Source: Nitratireductor sp. XY-223 (GTDB lineage Bacteria; Pseudomonadota; Alphaproteobacteria; Rhizobiales; Rhizobiaceae). Taken from it: a stretch of DNA of 64,000 bases. The stretch covers positions 372,001 through 436,000 of the forward strand of contig NZ_SPNT01000004.1 of NCBI RefSeq assembly GCF_004959855.1. Direction: 5' to 3'. The notes under the pieces are model-generated. The model made no database searches and had not been told where the DNA came from. It saw only the letters and a program-made list of their open reading frames with translations. The translations under genes and the position numbers were made by a program. Within the stretch, counting starts at the first letter, position 1, and the number at the start of each line of letters is the position of its first letter. Positions 1 through 8,265 of the stretch are shown here, in pieces.

Positions 1-432
1 ACGCGCCAGCGAACCGAGGCCGAAGAGCATGAGCTGATCGCGGTATTCGCCGTTGAGGTCCTCCAGCGTCTGCCGGGCGAGCGCGGCGATGATCGGCACG
101 ACCAGGATCGTCTGAGCGATGATCATGGCGGTCGGCGTATAGAGCAACTGCAACGGACCGAGCGCGCCGGCATTCGACAGCAGGAGGTAGACGACGAGGC
201 CGACGACCACCGGAGGCAGCCCCATCAGGGCGGTCACGGTGACAATGACAATGCTGCGCCCCGGGAATCGCGTGACCGCCAGGAACGCGCCCAGCGGCAA
301 GCCGATGACCGTGGCAATGAAAACAGCCGTGATGCTGACTTTCAGTGACAGCCAGACGATCTCGATCAGCCCGGAATCAAGTCCCGCGACAAGCCGGAAG
401 GCCTCGAAAAATGATGCGGCGAAGTCCTGCAT
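1..432 (-). CDS. tupB: Tungstate-type ABC transporter permease, N-terminal part (cut by window edge)
   Basis: The 144 N-terminal residues of an inner-membrane ABC permease are present; the 3' part lies beyond base 1. The start MQDFAASFFEAF is followed by a hydrophobic segment and then LMGLPPVVVGLVVYLLLS and LLYTPTAMIIAQTIL. This pattern is typical of the TupB/WtpB branch of molybdate/tungstate permeases, here with a distal ALARQTL stretch before the edge. TupB forms the membrane channel for tungstate together with TupC (ATPase) and TupA (binding protein). No tupA lies upstream on this strand, so partners, if present, are downstream, outside the window. ATG at 432 is the only plausible start. 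A generic molybdate permease is the alternative. Confidence 0.75.
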   Translation of the reverse strand, partial: MQDFAASFFEAFRLVAGLDSGLIEIVWLSLKVSITAVFIATVIGLPLGAFLAVTRFPGRSIVIVTVTALMGLPPVVVGLVVYLLLSNAGALGPLQLLYTPTAMIIAQTILVVPIIAALARQTLEDLNGEYRDQLMLFGLGSLAR

Positions 433-554
433 GGTTCAGTGCGGCCCGGTCGATTTGGCGTTTCGGGCGCATTAAATACGGCAAGATGCGCCTGCTTCAT
501 ACCCAAAACGGCAATTTTGCAGGCACCGGCGTCAGACAAGAGCAGGCGGAAGGG

Positions 555-1901
555 CTATTGGGCGGCCTGTTCGGGCGCCGCCGCGCTGATGAACAGCTCG
601 ACCTGGTCGGCGGCCATCGGACGCCCATAAAAATAGCCCTGGCCGATCGAGCAGCCCAGTTCCAGCAGCTTGCCGGCCTGTTCCGCCGTTTCGATGCCCT
701 CGGCGACGACCTCCAGATCGAGGCCCTCGCACAGCGCGATGATCGCCTTGATGATGTGTTCGGACGGGCGGTCACGGGTGATCTCGGAAACAAAGGCGCG
801 GTCGATCTTGACCTTGTCGAGCGCGATTTCGCGCAGCCGGCCGAGACTCGACTGGCCGGTGCCGAAATCGTCCAGGGAAATCGAAACGCCTTCCGCTCGC
901 AGGCTGTCGATGATGCTGTTGGCAATTTCCGGATCGGCCATCATTGCGGTCTCGGTGATCTCAAGGCCGAGCCGGAGCGGATCAAAACCGACCGTGTTGA
1001 GGATCGCCATGATCTTGTCGTGGGTCGAAGGATCCAGAAGCTGGGCCGAGGACAGGTTGAAGGACAGGAACATCTCTGCCGGCCAGCTCAACGCCGTTCT
1101 CGTGGCCTTCCGCAGCATCGTCTCGGTGAGCGGTTCGATGATGCCGCGCTCCTCGGCCAGGGGTATGAACGTGGCCGGAGACACGAAGCCGAGTTCGGTG
1201 TCGTGCCAGCGCGCCAGCGCCTCGAAACCGACCGGGATGCCGTTGCGCAAGTCGACGATGGGCTGGAAGTGCACGTCCACCTCGTCGGCGATGATGGCGC
1301 GCCGCAGCGCCTGCTCCAGCTGTGTCGCGCGCTTCATCTCCTCGGCGATATCGACCGAATAGACCGTCACCTGACCGCGGCCGCGCCGCTTCGACCGGTA
1401 AAGCGCCGTGTCGACGCTCTCCATGAGCGTGCCGTAGTCCTCTCCGGCGTAGGGATAGATGGCAAATCCGAAGGATGAGGACAGGCGCACCGTGCGCTTG
1501 CCCAGATCGTACGGCGCCGACAGCACATCCTTGAAGACGTCGCTGACCTTTTCCGCGCCCCGCTGATCAAAGACCAGGGGCAGAACGAACGCGAAGGCGT
1601 CGTTCTCAAGGCGCACCGCCACCGCGCCGGGTGGCATGCAGGCGCGCAACCGGTGCGCTACCTGGCACAGGATGTCGTCGCCGGCGGTGTGGCCGAACAG
1701 GTCGTTGATCGGCCTGAAACCGTCGAGATTGACCAGCCCGACCGTGAACGGCGCCGGATCGAGCGAGCGCTCGCGCACCAGCTTGGTGATCTTGTCCCGC
1801 AGCCTTGCCCGGTTGCCTAAACCGGTCAGCGGGTCGGTGTAGGATACAGTCTCTGCCCCGCCCGTGGTCCTTCTGCGACCGGTGGCCAGTTCAACTGACA
1901 T
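555..1901 (-). CDS. GGDEF-EAL protein with degenerate GGDEF site; probable c-di-GMP phosphodiesterase
   Basis: 448 residues, cytosolic, with no membrane segment. Residues about 20-180 form a GGDEF domain (DPLTGLGNR at 23-31), but the active-site loop reads RLENDAF (99-103 ENDAF) instead of RxGGDEF, so cyclase activity is unlikely. Residues about 195-440 form an EAL domain with the catalytic set visible: FEALARW (227-229 EAL), FNLSSAQ, LEITET, SLDDFGTGQSS, VKIDRAF, AEGIET and GQGYFYGRP. The expected activity is hydrolysis of c-di-GMP to pGpG, with the GGDEF half perhaps acting as a GTP-sensing regulatory domain. The 20-residue N-terminus carries no sensor, so input must come through the GGDEF domain or partners. 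The gene appears monocistronic. The 231 bases upstream to 2132 show no clear operator. Confidence 0.9.
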   Translation of the reverse strand: MSVELATGRRRTTGGAETVSYTDPLTGLGNRARLRDKITKLVRERSLDPAPFTVGLVNLDGFRPINDLFGHTAGDDILCQVAHRLRACMPPGAVAVRLENDAFAFVLPLVFDQRGAEKVSDVFKDVLSAPYDLGKRTVRLSSSFGFAIYPYAGEDYGTLMESVDTALYRSKRRGRGQVTVYSVDIAEEMKRATQLEQALRRAIIADEVDVHFQPIVDLRNGIPVGFEALARWHDTELGFVSPATFIPLAEERGIIEPLTETMLRKATRTALSWPAEMFLSFNLSSAQLLDPSTHDKIMAILNTVGFDPLRLGLEITETAMMADPEIANSIIDSLRAEGVSISLDDFGTGQSSLGRLREIALDKVKIDRAFVSEITRDRPSEHIIKAIIALCEGLDLEVVAEGIETAEQAGKLLELGCSIGQGYFYGRPMAADQVELFISAAAPEQAAQ

Positions 1902-2132
1902 TACATCTTCCTTGCGCCCAAATGGTGGAGGAACACCATATTCATCCGCAAGGATCGCGCGGTTTCGTTAAGAAACACCTATCGGCGAGCCGTACAATCT
2001 CGGGATGAACTACCGCAAACCATTGAAATTCTATTGAGATCGAACCCTGCGGAAGATAATCCCTGTTTGCCTCAAGCAAAAGTGCGGGCTATCGCGCCGT
2101 CTTTCTTAGCCGGATATCTAAGCAATCTTACC

Positions 2133-3047
2133 CTAGTTCACGGCCCCGCGCCTTTGCGGCGCAGCGAACGCGCAAACGGCGAGAATAGCGCCGCTTACCG
2201 CCGCGATCATACCGGCGGCGCTGACGCTGAAACCGCTGCCGATCAGTGCCATGCCGCTGCCGGCCGCCCAAAAGCCCACCACGGCGGACAGCAGTGCGAA
2301 GAGAACGCTCCAAAGCAATTGCGGGATCAGGCGATTGGTCATCAGGCGCGCGGCCGCGGCCGGGCAGATCAGCATGGCGATCGTGATGATGGCGCCAACC
2401 GCCTCGAACGCGGTCACAGCGACGATGGCGACGAGCGAGATCAGCGCCGCGCCGATGAACCGGACGGGAACGCCCGCCGCCTGCGCGAAGACCGGATCGA
2501 AGGTGGAGACGACCAACGGCCGCCAGAAAACGACCAAAAAGATCAAGACAGCCGCGAGGGCGAGCACAAGACGCCCGAGCTGCGGCGGAAGATCGGCGAG
2601 CGCCGCCCGGTTGAAGAGGGACCCGGCATCCATGCCGGACAGCCAAACCAGGCTCTCCAGATTTCCATAGAGCGCATGCTCGACGTCGAAATGCACCTCT
2701 CTCGTGTTGCTCTGTTCGAGCAGCACGACGCCCAGCGCAAAGAGCGCGGTGAAGACGACGCCCATCGCCGCGCCGGGCTCGACCTTTCCGAGGTTGCGGA
2801 CGAGCTCGATCAGCAGCGCCGAGATCAGCGCCGCGGCGGCGGCGCCGAGCAGCATCGGCCCGACGGAAATGGAGCCGGTGAGGATGAAGGCGACGACGAT
2901 GCCCGGAAGCACGACATGGCTGACCGCATCGCCCATCAGGCTCTGCTTGCGCAGCACGAGGAAATTGCCCAGGAGCGCGCAGGAAACCGCCGCGAGTGCC
3001 CCGATCGTCATGGGGACGAGCACAAGACCGATATAAAGATCGCCCAT
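2133..3047 (-). CDS. Metal ABC transporter permease (TroD/SitD/ZnuB family)
   Basis: 304 residues with about eight or nine hydrophobic segments, the usual ABC-3 permease size. The cytoplasmic loop LVLRKQSLMGDAVSHVVLPG matches the conserved region (Q-S-L-x-G-D-A-x-S-H) that contacts the ATPase. It is the last gene of a four-gene minus-strand operon, 9 bases after the larger permease gene. Two different permeases in one operon indicate a heterodimeric Tro/Sit/Mnt-type channel for Mn, Fe or Zn rather than a ZnuABC system with one permease. The C-terminal residues APQRRGAVN are cytosolic and short. Confidence 0.85.
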   Translation of the reverse strand: MGDLYIGLVLVPMTIGALAAVSCALLGNFLVLRKQSLMGDAVSHVVLPGIVVAFILTGSISVGPMLLGAAAAALISALLIELVRNLGKVEPGAAMGVVFTALFALGVVLLEQSNTREVHFDVEHALYGNLESLVWLSGMDAGSLFNRAALADLPPQLGRLVLALAAVLIFLVVFWRPLVVSTFDPVFAQAAGVPVRFIGAALISLVAIVAVTAFEAVGAIITIAMLICPAAAARLMTNRLIPQLLWSVLFALLSAVVGFWAAGSGMALIGSGFSVSAAGMIAAVSGAILAVCAFAAPQRRGAVN

Positions 3048-3056
3048 GATCAGCTC

Positions 3057-4283
3057 CTACTGTGCCGGCAGCACGCCGGAGGGGCCGGCAAACTGCCTTT
3101 CGAGCTCGGCGATCTCGCTGGCGGTCAGCCGGTCGGCTATTGGATCGAGCCGCATGCGGGCGGCGCGGTAGGCCGCGTCCGGGTTGTTGCGCAGGTAGAT
3201 CGTCCAAAGGGCTTCCTCCCGGGCCGCGGTTTCGGCCGCATCGAGGCCGGCGCGGGTCGGCGTTCCGTCGCCACGGATAAGCTTTTCGGACTTCAGAACC
3301 CTGATCGTGTCCTTATCGTAGATCGCCTCGCCGCGCAGTATCGCCAGAAGGCCCTGCCGCCGATGCACCTTGCGCGAGAAGGCCCGCGCCCGGTAGAGGC
3401 CGTAAAAGACGCCGCGCGCCGGCGCAAGGAGCAACGACAGCACGAACAGGACCGCCGCAACGAGGACTATGACCGGGCCGGCGGGGAAATTGGGGACCGA
3501 GGCGGACAGCGCCGTGCCGATAAACCCCGAAGCCGCCCCTACAAGCCCGCTGACGACGATCATGGTGTTGGTTTTTTCCGTCCAGAACCGGGCCGCGACC
3601 GGCGGAATGATCAACAGCGCCACCACCAGGATGAGGCCGACGATCCGAAGGCCGGTGACCGTGACGGCCATGACGAGAAACATCAGCAGCAGATCGGTGC
3701 GGCGGATATCGATCCCGGAGGTACGTGCAAAGGTCTCGTCGAAACAAACAAGGGTCAGTGGCCGGCGGAAGACAAAGACGAGAAACGCGACGAAGAGCGC
3801 CAGGGCGGCGAGCGTATAGGCCTCGTTGCGCAGCATGCCGGATGTCGATCCGAGCAGAAAACTGCCGATGCCGGCCTGTCGCCCGATGCCCAGCGACTGG
3901 ATGATTGTCAAAAGGACCACCCCGAGGCCGAAGAAGGACGAAAGCACGGCGCCGATGGCGGCGTCCGAATTCAGCCGCGTGCGGCGCGTCAGCCACTCCA
4001 CGCCGGCAAGTCCGATCATGGCACTGATCGCGGCTCCGAGCAGAAGGCCGGGCAGGAAGCGTCCCGATCCGCCGAACCAGGCCATCAGCAGGAAGGCGAT
4101 GCCGACACCCGGCAACGTCGCGTGGCTGAGGGCATCGGAGACAAGCGAGCGCTGGCGCAGCAGGAGATAGGTGCCGACAGTGCCGCCCGCCCAGCCCAGA
4201 AGGATGGCGCCGACGGCAACAATGGCAGTGTTGTAGCCGGCGCTGAAGGTCAGCGCGTTGATGAATGCGGCGATATCGATCAT
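3057..4283 (-). CDS. Metal ABC transporter permease with C-terminal cytosolic extension (TroC/SitC family)
   Basis: 408 residues, about 110-120 longer than its partner permease. Residues 1-280 are the membrane domain, with RQRSLVSDALSHATLPG as the ATPase-coupling region. From about 285 the protein is charged and soluble (FYGLYRARAFSRKVHRRQG, then GEAIYDKDTIRVLKSEKLI, and AARMRLDPIADRLTASEIAE). This tail recalls the winged-helix and dimerisation parts of DtxR/MntR repressors, which are known to be fused to some TroC-type permeases. I infer a metal-sensing or gating role, but no metal ligand set is obvious. It lies 14 bases after the ATPase gene. The tail could also be an unrelated helical domain. 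Confidence 0.85.
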   Translation of the reverse strand: MIDIAAFINALTFSAGYNTAIVAVGAILLGWAGGTVGTYLLLRQRSLVSDALSHATLPGVGIAFLLMAWFGGSGRFLPGLLLGAAISAMIGLAGVEWLTRRTRLNSDAAIGAVLSSFFGLGVVLLTIIQSLGIGRQAGIGSFLLGSTSGMLRNEAYTLAALALFVAFLVFVFRRPLTLVCFDETFARTSGIDIRRTDLLLMFLVMAVTVTGLRIVGLILVVALLIIPPVAARFWTEKTNTMIVVSGLVGAASGFIGTALSASVPNFPAGPVIVLVAAVLFVLSLLLAPARGVFYGLYRARAFSRKVHRRQGLLAILRGEAIYDKDTIRVLKSEKLIRGDGTPTRAGLDAAETAAREEALWTIYLRNNPDAAYRAARMRLDPIADRLTASEIAELERQFAGPSGVLPAQ

Positions 4284-4297
4284 TGCTTCCGGTCCGC

Positions 4298-5056
4298 TCA
4301 GATGAGCTCCGGCTCCGCCTGTACCAGGCGGCCGCCGTAGGCTTCGGCCAGATGGGCCTCGGTGAACGCCTTTTTCACCGGACCGTTGGCGATACGGCGC
4401 ACATTCAGGATCAGCACGTCATCGAAATAGGCGGTGACGGTGGAAAGATCGTGGTGGACGGCGACGGCGGTGCCGCCCTCGCGGACGAGTTTCTTCAACA
4501 ACGTGACGATGGTCTTCTCGGTGGCCGCGTCGACCCCGGCGAAAGGCTCGTCGAGCAACAGAAGATCGGCTTTCTGGGCGAGCGCACGCGCGATGAACAC
4601 GCGCTGCTGCTGGCCGCCGGAAAGCTGGCCGATCTGACGATCGGCCAGGGATACCATGTCCACTTCCTCAAGGCAGCCCAGCGCGAATTCCCGCTGCCGG
4701 CGGCCGATCAGCGTGAACGGGCCGAGGCTGCGGTAAAGCCCCATCAGAACGACATCGATAACGGTCGCAGGGAAATCCCAGTCGACGCTCGCACGCTGCG
4801 GAACATAGGCAATGCGGCTGCGGACCTCGTCCAGCGGCCGGCCGAAGAACAACGCGTCGCCGCTGATCGACGGTATGATTCCCATGGCCGCCTTGAGCAT
4901 GGTCGACTTGCCGGCCCCGTTCGGACCGACGATCGCGCTCATGCGCCCCTGCTGAAAGACCGCGTCCACCGAGGATAGGGCCGGCTTGTCGCCATAGGCG
5001 ACCGACAATCCGCGAACCTTGAAGGCGGCGCCGCCGTCTGCAACGTGAACGTTCAT
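4298..5056 (-). CDS. Metal ABC transporter ATP-binding protein (TroB/SitB family)
   Basis: 252 residues. Walker A GPNGAGKST is at 44-52, Q-loop YVPQRASVDWDFP at about 84-96, signature LSGGQQQR at 145-152, Walker B LLLLDEPF at 165-172, and H-loop AVHHDLSTV follows. The Q-loop followed by DWDFP is characteristic of the zinc/manganese subfamily. It provides the energy for metal import through the two permeases encoded downstream. The start codon is 1 base past the stop of the binding-protein gene, so the two are translationally coupled in one transcript. Confidence 0.9.
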   Translation of the reverse strand: MNVHVADGGAAFKVRGLSVAYGDKPALSSVDAVFQQGRMSAIVGPNGAGKSTMLKAAMGIIPSISGDALFFGRPLDEVRSRIAYVPQRASVDWDFPATVIDVVLMGLYRSLGPFTLIGRRQREFALGCLEEVDMVSLADRQIGQLSGGQQQRVFIARALAQKADLLLLDEPFAGVDAATEKTIVTLLKKLVREGGTAVAVHHDLSTVTAYFDDVLILNVRRIANGPVKKAFTEAHLAEAYGGRLVQAEPELI

Positions 5057-5057
5057 G

Positions 5058-6026
5058 TCAGCTGCCGACCAGTTTTCCGTTGAGACCGGCGGCCGGAGCC
5101 TTGCCGCCCAGCGCGTTGGTGATGACGGTGACGTTCGAATCGATCATGCCGATATAGGTTCCCGTGTACGTGCCGGCCGAACCCATGGCATCGGAGAAGA
5201 GCTGTCCGCCGACGACCACCTTGTGGCCGCGCGCGGCGGCGCCCTCGATCAGTGCCCGCACATTGCGCTCGGAAACCGATGTCTCGACGAATATCGCCTC
5301 GATATCGCGGTCTACGATCATGTTCACGATCTCATCGACACGCTGCAGGCCGGCCTCGCTCTCGGTGGAAAGGCCCTGGATACCGACAACCTCGAAATCG
5401 TAACTGCGGCCGAAATAGCCGAACGCGTCATGGGCGGTGATCAGTACACGGCTTTCCTGCGGTACCGTTTCAAGGCTCTCGCGGGCGAATGCGGCAAGCC
5501 GGTCCATGTCCGCCAGATAGGCATCCGTGTTCTGCGTATAGACATCGGCGCCCTGCGGATCGAGCTCGATCAACGCGTCGCGGGCCGCTTCGACCGCATG
5601 GCGCCATAGATCCGGCGTCATCCAGATATGCGGGTCGTAACGGTCCGAATAGGTTGCGTTGGACAGGCGCTGGTCGACGGGGACCGCCTCGCCGATGGCG
5701 TAGACCGGCTTGCGCTCGCCGAGCTTCTCGAGGAATTCCTCGAGTTGCGCCTCGAGATAAAGGCCGTTCCAGAACACCGCGTCGGCACGGACCATCGCGG
5801 CGATGTCGGACTGTGTCTGGCGGTAAAGATGCGGGTCGACGCCCTCACCCATGAGCGTGACTACTTCGGCGCGGTCGCCCGAAATCGCGGTCAGCGCGTC
5901 GCCGATCATCGATACGGTCGCAACGATATTCAGCTTGTCGGCGGCCCGCGCCGCGGTTGCCGGAAGGGCAAATGCGGTCAGTGCAACCAGGATTCCCGCA
6001 AGGGCCAATGTACGGCGCAATATCAT
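5058..6026 (-). CDS. Metal-binding periplasmic protein of the ABC importer (TroA/SitA/ZnuA family, cluster A-I)
   Basis: 322 residues starting at the ATG preceded by TTGGAG; an in-frame TTG at 6038 overlaps that ribosome site and is rejected. Residues 1-29 form a signal peptide ending near ARAA. Candidate metal ligands are H66 (GVDPHLY), H133 (YDPHIWM), H199 (TAHDAFGYF) and D279 (LFSDAMG). Three His plus Asp match TroA/ZnuA more than the His2-Glu-Asp site of PsaA/MntC. There is no His-rich loop, which argues against a dedicated ZnuA. Zn or Mn are both possible. First gene of the operon, behind the Fur-type palindrome at 6088-6106. Confidence 0.9.
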   Translation of the reverse strand: MILRRTLALAGILVALTAFALPATAARAADKLNIVATVSMIGDALTAISGDRAEVVTLMGEGVDPHLYRQTQSDIAAMVRADAVFWNGLYLEAQLEEFLEKLGERKPVYAIGEAVPVDQRLSNATYSDRYDPHIWMTPDLWRHAVEAARDALIELDPQGADVYTQNTDAYLADMDRLAAFARESLETVPQESRVLITAHDAFGYFGRSYDFEVVGIQGLSTESEAGLQRVDEIVNMIVDRDIEAIFVETSVSERNVRALIEGAAARGHKVVVGGQLFSDAMGSAGTYTGTYIGMIDSNVTVITNALGGKAPAAGLNGKLVGS

Positions 6027-6087
6027 GCAAAACTCCAAGTATTCTGGGCATGCGTCGGCACGCCGTGTCGGATGTTGGCTAACTTGT

Positions 6088-6106
6088 ATTGCAAATCATT
6101 CGCAAT
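6088..6106. promoter_or_regulatory. Fur/Mur-type operator palindrome
   Basis: ATTGCAAAT-C-ATTCGCAAT is a 9-1-9 inverted repeat with one mismatched pair, the geometry of a Fur-family box. It lies 62 bases before the binding-protein start and 72 bases before the mutL start. TGCAAAT half-sites resemble those reported for the manganese-responsive Fur homologue Mur in rhizobia (from memory, not checked). The likely role is metal-dependent repression of the importer operon. Confidence 0.65.
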
Positions 6107-6177
6107 AGCAAGAAAAACTTCCCCGAATTTCTGCGCCGCGGCTTTTCTTGACGCGCCGAATCCGGGATTATCCCGCA

Positions 6178-7980
6178 ATGACCGTCAGACCCCTTCCAGA
6201 AACGCTCATCAACCAGATCGCGGCCGGCGAGGTGATCGAACGCCCGGCCAGTGTCGTCAGGGAGCTGCTGGAAAACTCCATTGACGCAGGCGCAACGCGC
6301 GTTGAAGTTGCCACGGCGGGCGGCGGAAAGGCGCTCGTGCGGGTCACCGACAATGGACGCGGGATGACGCCGCAAGACCTGCAGCTCGCGGTCAAGAGGC
6401 ACTGCACCTCCAAGATCACCGACGATCTCAGCAACATCGCAACGCTCGGCTTTCGCGGCGAAGCGCTGCCCTCGATCGGCTCGGTGTCCAAACTGCGGAT
6501 CCAGAGCCGCACGGCCGATTCGGATACCGCCTGCGAGGTGCGCGTGTCGGGCGGCGATGTCGATACGGTCCGGCCGAGCGCCGCCAATCCGGGCACGATC
6601 GTCGAGGTGCGCGACATTTTCTACGCAACGCCGGCGCGCCTGAAGTTTCTCAAAAGCGACCGCGCCGAGACGGGCGCGATCACCGAGGTCTTCAAGCGCG
6701 TTGCCATCGCTTTTCCGAACGTGCGCATGACGCTGTCCGGCACCGACCGCTCGACGCTGGACTATCCGTCCACCGGGAACGACGCGCTGGCGCGTATTCG
6801 CCAGGTCCTCGGCAACGAATTCGCCGACAACGCGATCGCCATCGATGCGGTGCGCGAAGATGTCCGGCTGACGGGATTCGCCTGCGTTCCGACCTACAAC
6901 CGCGCCAACTCGCTGCAGCAATATGCCTTCGTCAACGGTCGCCCGGTCCAGGACAAGCTGGTCTTCTCGGCGCTGCGGGGCGCCTATGCCGACACCATCC
7001 CGCGCGGACGCTATCCCGTCGCCGTCCTGTCCATCGCGCTCGATCCGCGGTTCGTCGATGTCAATGTGCACCCGGCCAAGGCCGATGTGCGTTTCCGCGA
7101 TCCGGGCCTGGTGCGCGGCCTCATCGTCGGCGCGATCCGCGAGGCGCTGACCCGCCAGGGCGATCGCTCGTCCAGCGTCGCGGCGCGCGACATGACAGCC
7201 GCGTTCCGGCCGCGGGCTGGCGTCGCGGGCCGTTCTTCGTTCGGGTCGGCACGCGGCGAAAGCGGCTATGAACCGGCAATGTCGCCCTTCAGGCCGCTTC
7301 AGGACGCGGCACCCACCGGATTTTCAGAGAGCGCGCAATCCGCGCTCGGTGCCGTTTCGGAGCCCTCCGCCCGCACCGAAGGACAGGAGGAAGAGGCAGT
7401 TCACCCGCTCGGCGCGGCGCGGGCTCAGCTGCACGAGAATTATATTGTCGCGCAGACCGGCGACGGGTTGGTGATTGTCGACCAGCATGCCGCCCATGAG
7501 CGACTGGTCTATGAAAGCCTCAAGAAATCGCTGTACCAACGCGAGGTCGCGTCGCAGGTCCTGTTGATACCGGAAATCGTCGACCTGCCGGAAGAGGATT
7601 GCGACCGGCTGATGATCCATGCCGAAGCGCTGGGCACGCTCGGCCTTGCCATCGAACGGTTCGGCCCCGGCGCGGTGGCGGTGCGCGAGACACCTGCCAT
7701 CCTCGGAGAAATCGACGCCGCGGGCCTTGTCCGGCAACTGGCCGACGAGGTCGCCGAATGGAACGATGCGGGCGGTCTGAAGGCCAGGATTGACTACGTC
7801 GCGGCCACTATGGCATGTCACGGTTCGGTCCGGTCGGGACGGCGTCTGTCAGCCGAGGAAATGAACGGGCTGCTGAGGCAGATGGAGACGACCCCGGGCT
7901 CCGGACAGTGCAATCACGGACGGCCGACCTATATTGAGTTGAAACTGTCGGATATCGAGAAGCTGTTCGGAAGACGATGA
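6178..7980 (+). CDS. mutL: DNA mismatch repair protein MutL
   Basis: 600 residues from ATG 6178, where the conserved start [20 protein letters not shown] begins; a TTG ten codons upstream is in frame but less likely. The N-terminal GHKL ATPase shows NSIDAGAT (33-40), TDNGRGM (57-63) and GFRGEAL (91-97). After a variable linker (about 330-410) the C-terminal domain carries the metal-dependent endonuclease motif [12 protein letters not shown] (from 435), ACHGSVRSG and the C-terminal QCNHGRPT. The protein therefore should nick DNA itself, as in MutH-less bacteria, and couple MutS mismatch recognition to strand removal. It is transcribed divergently from the metal importer, with a 151-base intergenic region. 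Confidence 0.97.
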   Translation: MTVRPLPETLINQIAAGEVIERPASVVRELLENSIDAGATRVEVATAGGGKALVRVTDNGRGMTPQDLQLAVKRHCTSKITDDLSNIATLGFRGEALPSIGSVSKLRIQSRTADSDTACEVRVSGGDVDTVRPSAANPGTIVEVRDIFYATPARLKFLKSDRAETGAITEVFKRVAIAFPNVRMTLSGTDRSTLDYPSTGNDALARIRQVLGNEFADNAIAIDAVREDVRLTGFACVPTYNRANSLQQYAFVNGRPVQDKLVFSALRGAYADTIPRGRYPVAVLSIALDPRFVDVNVHPAKADVRFRDPGLVRGLIVGAIREALTRQGDRSSSVAARDMTAAFRPRAGVAGRSSFGSARGESGYEPAMSPFRPLQDAAPTGFSESAQSALGAVSEPSARTEGQEEEAVHPLGAARAQLHENYIVAQTGDGLVIVDQHAAHERLVYESLKKSLYQREVASQVLLIPEIVDLPEEDCDRLMIHAEALGTLGLAIERFGPGAVAVRETPAILGEIDAAGLVRQLADEVAEWNDAGGLKARIDYVAATMACHGSVRSGRRLSAEEMNGLLRQMETTPGSGQCNHGRPTYIELKLSDIEKLFGRR

Positions 7981-8016
7981 GACCTCCCGGCAAGCGCGGA
8001 ACCAACGGGAAACGAT

Positions 8017-8244
8017 ATGAACAGATTTGAAGGCCATGGCTCCGGCGAAGCGAAGATCCGCTATCTCGACGCCGATTTCCAGGTGATATCGCCGGGCTCG
8101 CACGTGCGCTGCGCGGTGACCGGAGAGATCATCCCGCTGGACGAGCTGAAATACTGGAGCGTCGCGCGGCAGGAGGCCTATGTGGACGTTAACGCCTCGG
8201 TCACCGCCGACGAGCGCGCCGGCATCCTGCCGACACAGCAATAA
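8017..8244 (+). CDS. DUF2093 domain protein
   Basis: 75 residues, small and cytosolic, 36 bases after mutL and in the same direction. The core AKIRYLDADFQVISPGSHVR followed by CAVTGEIIPLDELKYWSV matches the DUF2093 family, which is confined largely to alphaproteobacteria and often sits next to lpxK. The paired C-V-T-G turn looks like half of a zinc-ribbon knuckle, but there is no second cysteine pair, so metal binding is doubtful. Function is unknown. It ends 21 bases before the convergent lpxK stop. Confidence 0.85.
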   Translation: MNRFEGHGSGEAKIRYLDADFQVISPGSHVRCAVTGEIIPLDELKYWSVARQEAYVDVNASVTADERAGILPTQQ

Positions 8245-8265
8245 ATCCGGACCACCGCGAGGCGG

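Noticed and set aside
2034..4340. 768-codon open frame on the plus strand across the metal permease genes
   Set aside because: It is the mirror of two well-supported membrane proteins; the product is Arg/Asp/Gln/Glu-rich with no motif, as expected from the antisense of high-GC coding DNA.
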